Below, in pieces: positions 16,848 to 24,571 of a DNA stretch of 64,000 bases. The translations under genes and the position numbers were made by a program. Source of the stretch: Marinirhabdus sp963793275 (GTDB taxonomy: Bacteria > Bacteroidota > Bacteroidia > Flavobacteriales > Flavobacteriaceae); the NCBI GenBank assembly GCA_963793275.1, contig CAWBZL010000003.1, positions 1,426,001-1,490,000 of the forward strand. The letters are read 5' to 3'. A model generated the notes under the pieces. It did no database searches, was not told where the DNA came from, and was given only the letters and a program-made list of their open reading frames with translations. Each line of letters begins with the position of its first letter. The first letter of the stretch is position 1.

Positions 16848-17408
16848 ATGATAACTCTAAAACCAACTAAAGGAGTGCTGCTTGTAGCAGAACCTTCTAT
16901 TATAGGCGATGTTTCTTTTAATCGCTCTGTAGTGCTATTGGCAGAATATAATGCTGAAGGATCGGTAGGTTTTATACTCAACAAGCCCCTGGAATATAAA
17001 CTTAAAGATTTTATTCCTGAAATTAATAGCGAACTAACCGTCTATAACGGCGGACCTGTAGAACAGGATAACTTATACTTTATTCATAAAATTCCTGACC
17101 TGGTTCCTGATAGTATTGAAATTTCTAACGGCATTTATTGGGGTGGCGATTTTGCCGCGATAGCAGATTTGCTGAAAAATAACGAACTAAAAGAAGACCA
17201 GATTAGATTCTTTTTGGGATATTCCGGATGGGAACACGAACAATTGGAGCAGGAACTGGAACTCAATAGCTGGGTAGTGACTCCAAACGAGTATGAAAAC
17301 AATATTATTGGAAAATCTTATTTCGATTTCTGGAAGGAAAAAATGATCGAGTTTGGTGGCGATTACCTTATCTGGTCTAACGCTCCAGAAAATCCAAATT
17401 ACAATTAA
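16848..17408 (+). CDS. YqgE/AlgH family protein
   Basis: The 186-residue protein shows the YqgE pattern: GVLLVAEPSIIGDVSFNRSVVLLAEYNAEGSVGFILNKPL, then VYNGGPVEQDNLYFIH and FFLGYSGWEHEQLEQELELNSW. The structure of this family is known but its function is unclear. The gene converges on the class IV aminotransferase gene with only 8 bp between stop codons. Confidence 0.9.
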   Translation: MITLKPTKGVLLVAEPSIIGDVSFNRSVVLLAEYNAEGSVGFILNKPLEYKLKDFIPEINSELTVYNGGPVEQDNLYFIHKIPDLVPDSIEISNGIYWGGDFAAIADLLKNNELKEDQIRFFLGYSGWEHEQLEQELELNSWVVTPNEYENNIIGKSYFDFWKEKMIEFGGDYLIWSNAPENPNYN

Positions 17409-17416
17409 CAGGACTC

Positions 17417-18262
17417 CTAGCCCAATCTGGCTTTTATATTTAATTTTTGCAATAATTCTTTAGCAGCAGTGTTGCCGTATTTCTTTTTCCGGTATTTGGT
17501 TACGGGCTGTATGCCGGTAATGGTATTTGTAATGAAAATTTCGTCTGCCTTTTGCAACTCGAACGGTGAGACAGATGTTTCCTCCAGAATATAATCCGGA
17601 ACCTGGCCAAGAATTTTAATGATTTGCTTGCGTAAAATTCCGTTAAGGCATCCATCTGTTGTGGGTGGCGTTTTTATTTTATAGCCATTTACCAGAAAAA
17701 TATTTCCGTTGAGCGCTTCCACTACTTGTTTTTTCTCATTCAGCAAAAAGCAGTTGGCGTAATCGTTTTCTTTTGCATAGATACTCCCTAATACATTTAT
17801 GATACGGTTATTAGATTTTAACGTAGCTAATAATCCCGAAGTAATGTAATGGTCTTTAAATAATTCTACTTCATAGGCTTCTTCGGAGATCGTATAAAAT
17901 GGCGTTGCTAAAACTTCGGTAGTAATTAAAAAAGAAACGTCTTTAGCGGTTGGGGTGTATTTTCCGCCTTCGTTGCGCCATACCAATAGCTTTGCACGAT
18001 ACGTTTTGTTCGTTTCTCCGTTGGCGTGAACGGTTTTTAAGATTTCAGCTTCCAGGAATTCCGGGGTAAAAGTCATAGGTATTTCCATACGTAGAATGCG
18101 CATAGATGCCATTAACCTAAAATAATGATCTTCCCAAAACAGCACTTTCCCTGCTGAAATGCGAAGGGTTTCAAAAACAGCATCACCATAGTTTAAGCCA
18201 CGGTTTGTATAGGAAATAGTAGTTTTGGTTGCTGAACTTAATTTTCCGTTGTGATTGATCAT
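17417..18262 (-). CDS. Class IV PLP aminotransferase (branched-chain / aminodeoxychorismate lyase-like)
   Basis: The 281-residue protein has the fold-type IV pattern: GLNYGDAVFETLRISAGKVLFWEDHYFRL, the likely Schiff-base Lys149 in TLKSNNRIINVLGS, and Glu in VEALNGNIFLV. FITNTITGIQPV near the C-terminus is also conserved. It may be a branched-chain aminotransferase or 4-amino-4-deoxychorismate lyase; motifs do not decide between them. The leader is unusual: a GC-rich hairpin followed by a T tract ends right at the ATG, with a -7 element just upstream. Confidence 0.88.
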   Translation of the reverse strand: MINHNGKLSSATKTTISYTNRGLNYGDAVFETLRISAGKVLFWEDHYFRLMASMRILRMEIPMTFTPEFLEAEILKTVHANGETNKTYRAKLLVWRNEGGKYTPTAKDVSFLITTEVLATPFYTISEEAYEVELFKDHYITSGLLATLKSNNRIINVLGSIYAKENDYANCFLLNEKKQVVEALNGNIFLVNGYKIKTPPTTDGCLNGILRKQIIKILGQVPDYILEETSVSPFELQKADEIFITNTITGIQPVTKYRKKKYGNTAAKELLQKLNIKARLG

Positions 18263-18291
18263 AAAAAAGCCGCCCCTTTTGTGGGACGGCG
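18262..18291 (-). terminator. Hairpin plus U tract abutting the aminotransferase start
   Basis: On the minus strand, CGCCGTCCC, ACAAAA and GGGGCGGC form a GC-rich stem. TTTTTT follows and leads straight into the ATG at 18262. It can act as terminator for the START-like gene upstream. It would also be the whole 5' leader of the aminotransferase mRNA. Confidence 0.7.
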
Positions 18292-18299
18292 CAAAGATA
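18292..18299 (-). promoter_or_regulatory. -7 element TATCTTTG upstream of the aminotransferase
   Basis: A perfect TAnnTTTG match on the minus strand lies immediately before the hairpin. Transcription would start at the foot of the stem. The -33 region is weak. Confidence 0.55.
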
Positions 18300-18328
18300 T
18301 TATAATTCTTTCCCGATGAAAAGTTTGA

Positions 18329-18715
18329 TTAGGTAGAACCTAAGATTTGTTTTAATTCTGAAACCATATTTTCCCAAAGCATTTTACCTTCGTCAACTTC
18401 ATCCTCCTCGGCATAGTCTGTGATCATTAAGGAAACGTCTTTCGTAATTTCGTCAACTTGTATGCGAAGCTCAAAATAAACGTCGCTACCTTCGTCTACC
18501 ATCCAGCGGAATTTTATGCGCTCATTGGTTTTTTTACCCAATAATTTTGCTTTCTCTTCGCTACCGTTCCAAATAAATGTAAAAAACTCTCCGCGAGAAT
18601 TTACGTTGTCTGCATACCACTCGCTCATTCCAGAAGGAGTTGAAATATATGTATACAATAAAGACGGCGACGCCTTTATTGGGAATTCCATTTCGTATTT
18701 AATTTTCTCTTCCAT
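18329..18715 (-). CDS. START-like (SRPBCC) domain protein
   Basis: The 128-residue protein is a START/AHSA1-like fold: YEMEFPIKASPSLLYTYISTPSGMSEWYADNV, FIWNGSEEKAKLL and MLWENMVSELKQIL. It is a conserved Flavobacteriia protein of unknown ligand and function. The gene starts at ATG 18715 and is followed by the hairpin at 18262. Confidence 0.88.
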   Translation of the reverse strand: MEEKIKYEMEFPIKASPSLLYTYISTPSGMSEWYADNVNSRGEFFTFIWNGSEEKAKLLGKKTNERIKFRWMVDEGSDVYFELRIQVDEITKDVSLMITDYAEEDEVDEGKMLWENMVSELKQILGST

Positions 18716-18830
18716 AGTTCTTATTAGTTACCGCCCAATATATCGATTAATTTTAAAACTGAGCGACTAAAATAAAACTTTTAAAGACAATTTTGAATTC
18801 TGTTTTTTCTGAAAAATATAAATGGTAAAG

Positions 18831-18861
18831 TTTGTGTCAATTCAAATTGTTGCTATCTTTG
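18831..18861 (+). promoter_or_regulatory. Promoter of the tRNA gene
   Basis: TTTG (18831-18834), exactly 19 bp, then TATCTTTG (18854-18861) is a perfect Bacteroidota sigma-A promoter. Transcription would start near 18868, about 75 nt before the tRNA. Confidence 0.85.
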
Positions 18862-18904
18862 CCACCTCAAAAATACAAGCGAACCATTGCGAGTATTTTG
18901 GCGG

Positions 18905-18921
18905 CGGATTCAAAACCCGGA
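18905..18921 (+). repeat. Anticodon-arm-like copy upstream of the tRNA
   Basis: CGGATTCAAAACCCGGA matches the tRNA anticodon arm at 18972-18988 at 16 of 17 positions. The only change converts the CAT anticodon to CAA. It lies inside the predicted transcript leader. No D arm or T arm accompanies it, so it is not a full tRNA gene. Confidence 0.6.
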
Positions 18922-18943
18922 CAATAAACCACAAATTAAATAT

Positions 18944-19017
18944 GGCGAGGTAGCTCAGGTGGTTAGAGCGTCGGATTCATAACCCGGAGGTCACGAGTTC
19001 AAGTCTCGTTCTCGCTA
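18944..19017 (+). tRNA. tRNA with anticodon CAU (tRNA-Met, elongator type)
   Basis: A 74-nt cloverleaf can be drawn: acceptor GGCGAGG / TCTCGCT (two G-U pairs), D stem GCTC/GAGC, anticodon loop TTCATAA with CAT at 18978-18980, and T stem ACGAG/CTCGT with loop TTCAAGT. The discriminator is A. CCA is not encoded. The anticodon stem has an A-C pair next to the loop. A CAU tRNA could also be the tRNA-Ile that is modified at C34; sequence alone cannot exclude that. The G1-U72 pair argues against an initiator. Confidence 0.92.
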
Positions 19018-19021
19018 CTTT

Positions 19022-19054
19022 AAAAGTCCTTGCTTATAGCAAGGACTTTTTTTT
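19022..19054 (+). terminator. Terminator after the tRNA
   Basis: A 12-bp perfect stem (AAAAGTCCTTGC and GCAAGGACTTTT) with a TTATA loop is followed by T residues. Confidence 0.9.
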
Positions 19055-19069
19055 ATAAAACAAAGCAAT

Positions 19070-19816
19070 ATGAAATATTATACCCTTTTAAGTTTATTAG
19101 TTTTTTGTTTAGGAACTACCATTTCTTGTAGTAAAGATTCCAGTGAGGAAAATGAAGAGCAGGAAACTCCTTCTCTTAGATTTACACAACAACATTTAAT
19201 TTCGGTAAATTCGGGAATACAGGATACTATTACGGTGTTTAGCTAAATTTATAATGAAAACGGCACAATAAAAGAAGCGCTTTCTGAAAACGATAATGGA
19301 GCTTTCACATCTACCTATCAATATACAAATGATAAAGTTACTTCTATCGAGTACAGTAATGGCAGTATGGCAGAATATACCTACGATGGGGATCTAATTG
19401 TATCCAGTACACTTAACAGTTTCAGCTATGTATATACCTATAATAGCCAGGGACTTATGACGGAAAAGGAAACCTATAATCAAGGCGGACTTTTAACCTG
19501 CAAGAATCTTTATAGTTACTCACAATCCGGAAACCCAATTACCCTAACAGATTGTGGTAATGGGGTATTCACTTTTAGCTATGACACAAAACAGCAACCC
19601 ATTACTTTATGGGGAATTAACGCCGTGATAAAAATTGGTCCCACTGGCCCAAATAATTATGTAGGTTACACTTTTGAAAACTCACTAAATCCCGAGGAGA
19701 ATCATGAGGTTGCAGTAGACTATACCTATAATGCTGAAGGGTATCCTACTAAATCAATGACGTATATAGAGGGAGAACTAAAACAAATCAACACTTTCTC
19801 TTACGAGCAACAATAA
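19070..19816 (+). pseudogene. YD-repeat-like lipoprotein interrupted by an in-frame stop
   Basis: A reading frame starts at the ATG at 19070 with a lipoprotein signal (cleavage before Cys20, then SKDSSEENEE). It meets a TAA at 19244-19246 after 58 codons. The same frame then continues without interruption to 19816 as a protein with YD/RHS-like Tyr-rich repeats (YQYTNDKVTSIEYSNGSM, YTYNSQGLMTEKETYN, YTYNAEGYPTKSMTY). A single base change would restore a 248-residue outer-membrane lipoprotein. The second half has an ATG at 19367 but no signal peptide. It is either a recent nonsense pseudogene or a sequencing error. Confidence 0.75.
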
Positions 19817-19856
19817 ATTGTAAACCTCTAATTAGTGGCTGTAAACCAATAAAAAT

Positions 19857-21224
19857 TTAGAGAAACTTACTTACTAAACTTTCTAAAGATATTTTTTCCT
19901 GCTCCCCGCTCTTCATATTTTTCAGGGTATATTCATTTGCTTTCATTTCGCTTTCACCAGCCAATACCACAAACGGAATATCGCGCTTATCTGCATAGCC
20001 CATTTGCTTACCCATTTTTGCATTGTCGGGGTATAATTCTGCCGGGACACCTGCTTTTCTTAGCTTTGAAATGGCTTGCATTGCGTATAGTGCCTCTTTT
20101 TCACCAAAATTTATAAAGAGTACTTTGGTGTTTGCGGTAACCGTTTCCGGAAACAAGTTGAGTTCTTCCAGGACAAGGTAAATTCTGTCTAATCCGAATG
20201 AAATTCCTACACCGCTCATATCTTTCATCCCAAAAATACCCGTAAGATCGTCATAACGTCCTCCGCCGCCTATGCTTCCCATATCCACATCTTCGGGAGC
20301 GGCAACCTCAAAAATGGCGCCTGTGTAGTAATTAAGTCCGCGGGCCAGAGTAACGTCTATTTCCAGCTTGGCTCCTGAAAGGTGAAGTGTTTCAATTGCA
20401 TTTACAATAAATTCCAGTTCTGAGATACCTTCCATTCCTATGGTTGAAACTGAAAGCAATTCCTTCAATGTAGCTAATTTTTCAGAAGCATTCCCCGCAA
20501 CCGAAAACAACGGCTGTAATTTTTTTATAGCGCTTTCATTGATACCCTTTTCCAGCATTTCAGTTTTTACTTTTTCCTCGCCTATTTTATCCAGTTTGTC
20601 CAGCGCAACGGTAAAATCTATTAGTTTATCTTCGGCACCTATCATTTCAGCAATACCGCTTAAGATCTTACGGTTGTTCATTTTTATGGTAACACCTTCC
20701 AGTTTCAGTTTGCTGAAAACCGTATCGTACAATTGTACCAATTCTACTTCCTGCCAGAGCGATGTACTTCCCACCACATCTGCATCGCACTGAAAAAATT
20801 CTCTAAACCTACCTTTTTGAGGCCTGTCTGCCCGCCAAACCGGCTGGATCTGATAGCGTTTAAAAGGGAAGGTAATCTCGTTCTGGTGTTGTACTACATA
20901 ACGTGCGAAGGGCACGGTAAGGTCGTAGCGAAGGGCTTTTTCTGAAATTTCTGAAGTTAATTTTCCACTATCCTTTTCAACATACGTAGAATCTTCTACC
21001 TTCCTTAGAAAATCCCCACTATTCAATATCTTAAAAATTAATCGATCCCCTTCTTCACCATATTTTCCCATGAGGGTATCACTGTTTTCAAAACTTGGGG
21101 TTTCAATAGGTTGAAAGCCAAAATTTTTAAAAGACTCTTTTATAGTGTCCATGATATAGCTACGTCGCGTAACTTCAACAGGAGAAAAATCTCGGGTGCC
21201 TTTTGGGATGCTGGGTTTTTTCAC
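19857..21224 (-). CDS. hisS: Histidyl-tRNA synthetase
   Basis: The 455-residue class II synthetase shows GTRDFSP at the start and motif 2 (RYQIQPVWRADRPQKGRFREFFQCDADVVG). The His-specific GLNYYTGAIFEV and motif 3 GGGRYDDL with GISFGLDRI are also present, followed by an anticodon-binding C-terminal domain. It charges tRNA-His. The start codon is GTG at 21224, because KKPSIPKGTRDF follows directly. It ends 40 bp from the broken lipoprotein gene, which converges on it. Confidence 0.95.
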   Translation of the reverse strand: MKKPSIPKGTRDFSPVEVTRRSYIMDTIKESFKNFGFQPIETPSFENSDTLMGKYGEEGDRLIFKILNSGDFLRKVEDSTYVEKDSGKLTSEISEKALRYDLTVPFARYVVQHQNEITFPFKRYQIQPVWRADRPQKGRFREFFQCDADVVGSTSLWQEVELVQLYDTVFSKLKLEGVTIKMNNRKILSGIAEMIGAEDKLIDFTVALDKLDKIGEEKVKTEMLEKGINESAIKKLQPLFSVAGNASEKLATLKELLSVSTIGMEGISELEFIVNAIETLHLSGAKLEIDVTLARGLNYYTGAIFEVAAPEDVDMGSIGGGGRYDDLTGIFGMKDMSGVGISFGLDRIYLVLEELNLFPETVTANTKVLFINFGEKEALYAMQAISKLRKAGVPAELYPDNAKMGKQMGYADKRDIPFVVLAGESEMKANEYTLKNMKSGEQEKISLESLVSKFL

Positions 21225-21348
21225 AGGGTAAATTGCTTAAGGATTATGGTGTAATTCGATATTACGAGTGCAAATATCTTAATTTCTGCTGTAAATTGTA
21301 ACTTTATAGGCGGTTAATAGTCTTATTACAAACCTTAGATACCAACCT

Positions 21349-22590
21349 ATGTTTTCACTCTTACGAGAAAATATCCGGATTGCCCTGGATAGTATTAGAA
21401 GTCAGCTGTTACGAACCATTCTTACCATAATAATTATTGGTATTGGTATTTGGGCGCTGGTTGGTATTTTGAGTGCTGTAAAGGCACTGGAGAATACTAT
21501 TTCAAGCGATTTTGCTTCTATGGGAGCAAATACTTTTAATATTCAGCAATACGAATTTACCGTAAACAGTAATCAGGGTGGTGAGAAAAGGAAGGTAAAT
21601 CCTATTATTAGTTACAACGATATTAGAGAGTTTGTGGATACGTATCAGTTTCCATTTTCGAAGACGTCTATTTCGTTTAGAGCTACCAGCGCAGCCGAAG
21701 TTAAATTTGAAAGCGATAAGACAGATCCCGAAGCACAGGTATTTGGCGTTAATGAAAATTACCTGGAAAACACAGGGACTAAAGTGGATCGCGGTAGAAA
21801 CTTTACTATTTTCGATATACAGAACAACGCCAAGGTATGCATTTTAGGAGCCGATTTCACGAAGAATTTGTTTAAAAATGATAACCCGATCAATAAAACC
21901 ATCAGTATTCGTGGGGTGAAATTTAAAGTCATCGGCCTGCTGGAATCCAAGGGAAGTACTTTTGGTAACAACCAGGATCTAAAGGTGTTAATCCCTATAC
22001 AGGTGGCCCGTGGTATCTATACGCAGCCAAATATAAATTACAGCATTAGCGTTCGGGTAGACGATAAAGAAATGATGCAGGGCGCACAGGACGAGGCTAT
22101 TGTAAAATTCAGAAACGTGCGTGGTTTAAGCCCTATCGAAGAAAACAACTTTGGAATTGAGCGCAGTGACGACCTTATTAACCGTATTGGAAGCATTACA
22201 GGGGCACTCTCCATTGCTGCCTGGATCATTAGCATTATCACTATTTTAGGATCTTCTATTGCCTTAATGAATATTATGTTGGTTTCGGTAACCGAACGCA
22301 CCCGCGAGATTGGAGTGCGTAAGGCCTTAGGAGCAAAAAGAAAAACTATTTCTACACAATTTTTTATTGAAACTATTGTCATTGGGCAATTAGGAAGTGT
22401 TTTAGGGATTGCCCTTGGGTTACTTACAGGTTGGCTCTTTGCCTATTTTACAGGGTTCGATTTTAGCCTGCCCTGGGACGCCATGATTGGCGCTACCATC
22501 ATTTCATTCGTAACCGCTGTAATTGCCGGCTCCTACCCTGCTTCAAAAGCTGCGAAACTAGATCCTATTGAGAGCTTGCGGTACGAATAA
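21349..22590 (+). CDS. ABC transporter permease (MacB/FtsX type)
   Basis: The 413-residue protein has one N-terminal membrane helix (about residues 20-45), a large periplasmic domain (about 50-275) and three C-terminal helices. The FtsX signature is MLVSVTERTREIGVRKALGAKRKTI, and the protein ends SYPASKAAKLDPIESLRYE. It is the membrane subunit of a MacB-type exporter or LolC/E-like system. No ATPase or membrane-fusion gene is adjacent, so the substrate is unknown. Confidence 0.9.
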   Translation: MFSLLRENIRIALDSIRSQLLRTILTIIIIGIGIWALVGILSAVKALENTISSDFASMGANTFNIQQYEFTVNSNQGGEKRKVNPIISYNDIREFVDTYQFPFSKTSISFRATSAAEVKFESDKTDPEAQVFGVNENYLENTGTKVDRGRNFTIFDIQNNAKVCILGADFTKNLFKNDNPINKTISIRGVKFKVIGLLESKGSTFGNNQDLKVLIPIQVARGIYTQPNINYSISVRVDDKEMMQGAQDEAIVKFRNVRGLSPIEENNFGIERSDDLINRIGSITGALSIAAWIISIITILGSSIALMNIMLVSVTERTREIGVRKALGAKRKTISTQFFIETIVIGQLGSVLGIALGLLTGWLFAYFTGFDFSLPWDAMIGATIISFVTAVIAGSYPASKAAKLDPIESLRYE

Positions 22591-22684
22591 AGGAGGTATT
22601 GCTAGAATTTTCTGGTTCTTAAATCTCAATTTGAAAAACAAAAAAGGTTATACACTTCTTTAAAACTTTTATGACCAAAACCCG

Positions 22685-22692
22685 TATCTTTG
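22685..22692 (+). promoter_or_regulatory. -7 element for the pRiA4b ORF-3 family gene
   Basis: TATCTTTG lies 19 bp before the ATG at 22712. The -33 element is not clear. Confidence 0.5.
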
Positions 22693-22711
22693 CACTCCAA
22701 AAATTTAGGAG

Positions 22712-23233
22712 ATGATTTACAGATTTAGAGCCATTCTAGACACCAAGGAAGACGTATTCAGAGATATTGAAATTGAAGCCAATAGCACGATGGAAGACTT
22801 CCACAATGCTATCACCCAGGCTTTTGGTTTCGACGGACAGGAAATGGCTTCTTTTTACACCAGTAACGAGATCTGGGAACAGGGTGAAGAAATTGCCTTA
22901 TTCGATATGGGCGAACGTGAAGATCCTGTGCGCATTATGAGCGAAACCATACTGGAAGATGCCGTTTGGGCAGAGCAACCAAGATTATTGTATGTGTACG
23001 ATTTCCTGAGTATGTGGACCTTTATGGTAGAGTTGGCAGAAATAACCGATCCGGAACCGGGAATGCCTTACCCCAACCTTATGTTTTCGCACGGAGAAAT
23101 ACCCGCAGAAGCACCCGAAAAAGAATTTATTGCCGAAAAAATTGATGGTGAGGGCAATTTTGAAGATGACGACGATTTTGACCTGGACGAAGAAGACTAC
23201 GAAGACCTGGATTTTGACGAAAACTGGAATTAG
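22712..23233 (+). CDS. Plasmid pRiA4b ORF-3 family protein
   Basis: The 173-residue protein matches the pRiA4b ORF-3-like fold in its first 125 residues: YRFRAILDTKEDVFRDIEIEANSTMEDFHNAITQAFGFDGQEMASFY and LYVYDFLSMWTFMVEL. The last 40 residues are extremely acidic (DDDDFDLDEEDYEDLDFDENWN). The family occurs in mobile and chromosomal contexts and its function is unknown; the acidic tail might mimic nucleic acid or bind basic proteins. The nucleoid-associated gene follows in the same direction after 123 bp. Confidence 0.88.
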   Translation: MIYRFRAILDTKEDVFRDIEIEANSTMEDFHNAITQAFGFDGQEMASFYTSNEIWEQGEEIALFDMGEREDPVRIMSETILEDAVWAEQPRLLYVYDFLSMWTFMVELAEITDPEPGMPYPNLMFSHGEIPAEAPEKEFIAEKIDGEGNFEDDDDFDLDEEDYEDLDFDENWN

Positions 23234-23356
23234 AATTGAGTAGGCAATAACAGAGGCAAATTTAAAATTACCCAAGGCTAATCAAATTACAAGTACACAA
23301 GTGTCGTAAATTAGCAATTTACCAGACCAACAAAGTATCCAATCAACAAATTCACC

Positions 23357-24415
23357 ATGATAAACCTATACAATACCCACATTGCTTCTCTTTCCATTCA
23401 CCGCGTTGGTAATAAAAGCCGCAACGAAGGTATTTTACTTTCAGAATCTCCGTATGAAATGGACGATGAACTTACACCTTTACTGAAAGAATTTTTTCTG
23501 AAACCATTTCGTGATAAGGAGGAAAACTATTTCAACTTTCAGCACGATGCAGATCTTGAGTTTCACGAATTATTCAATATGATTTCTGAAGGTTTTGGCA
23601 ATCCCGATACCATTCACGAGCAAAGTAAAAAAATTGCGAAGTACTTGTTTGACCAGTCTATGCATCCCCATATTAAAAGTGGTGAAGTGTATATTGCCTA
23701 TCTGGAAAACCTACAGCTGGATAACGAAAAGGTGAACGCCATAGGTATCTTTAAATCGGAATTAAAACAGGATTTCCTTCAGTTTAAAGAAGGTGAAAGT
23801 CAATTGGACGCTGTATTGCAAGAAGGTGTTAATCTGAATAAATTAGATAAAGGGGCACTCATCTTCGATGTAAAAAAAGATGAGGGGTACAAAATACTTT
23901 CGGTAGACAGTAACCGGTACGATGCACGCTATTGGATAGAAAGCTTTTTGGGTGTGGAAGCGCTGGCCGACGATAATTTTTACACGAAAAAGTACTTGAA
24001 ATTCTGTCAGGATTTCGCAAAAGATGTAGTATTACCTGCCGAAGATAAGCAGCAGGAAGTATTGTTTATGAACCGTGCGGTAAATCATTTTGCAAAAAAC
24101 GACACGTTTGAAGAGACCTCGTTTATGAACGAAGTACTGGAAAATCCGGAACTCATCCCGGAATTTAGGAACTACAAAACCGAACAATCGCCCAAATACA
24201 AAATTGAAGACGTAACCACCTTCCCTATTGCCAATACAGCGGTAACCGCAGCGCGTAAAAAAATTAAAAACGTGATAAATCTGGATACGCACATTCAAAT
24301 AAAGTTAGACTTTATAAACCCCGAAAGCGCTCAAAAATTTGTAGAAAAAGGCTGGGACGAAGAAAAGCAGATGTATTATTACCTGGTGTATTTCAATAAA
24401 GAAGAAAAGAGTTAG
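23357..24415 (+). CDS. Nucleoid-associated protein (NdpA/YejK-like)
   Basis: The 352-residue protein resembles the 37-kDa nucleoid-associated family: INLYNTHIASLSIHRVGNKSRNEGILLSES, then SGEVYIAYLENLQLDNEKVNAIGIFKSELKQDFLQF and a C-terminal PESAQKFVEKGWDEEKQMYYYLVYF. Such proteins bind the nucleoid in gamma-proteobacteria. The Bacteroidota versions are less studied. The first residues and overall length fit the family. Confidence 0.85.
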   Translation: MINLYNTHIASLSIHRVGNKSRNEGILLSESPYEMDDELTPLLKEFFLKPFRDKEENYFNFQHDADLEFHELFNMISEGFGNPDTIHEQSKKIAKYLFDQSMHPHIKSGEVYIAYLENLQLDNEKVNAIGIFKSELKQDFLQFKEGESQLDAVLQEGVNLNKLDKGALIFDVKKDEGYKILSVDSNRYDARYWIESFLGVEALADDNFYTKKYLKFCQDFAKDVVLPAEDKQQEVLFMNRAVNHFAKNDTFEETSFMNEVLENPELIPEFRNYKTEQSPKYKIEDVTTFPIANTAVTAARKKIKNVINLDTHIQIKLDFINPESAQKFVEKGWDEEKQMYYYLVYFNKEEKS

Positions 24416-24479
24416 GGTTTTTAAATTCAAATAAAAAATTTTATACGCGTGGGATATCTGCTATTGTAGAAATGATATA

Positions 24480-24507
24480 AAAAAAGGGACACCGTTATGG
24501 TATCCCT
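24480..24507 (-). terminator. Terminator of the M16 protease gene
   Basis: On the minus strand GGGATACC, a short loop and GGTGTCCC are followed by a T run. It is 65 bp past the M16 stop codon. Confidence 0.75.
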
Positions 24508-24571
24508 ATCACTATTTAATGTAATGAAGTAATAGCTACTTATGTGATCTCTCACTTTGTTTTCAAGATAA

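Noticed and set aside
22038..22382. A 114-codon frame opposite the ABC permease
   Set aside because: Antisense to conserved FtsX motifs; composition is of a mirrored membrane protein.
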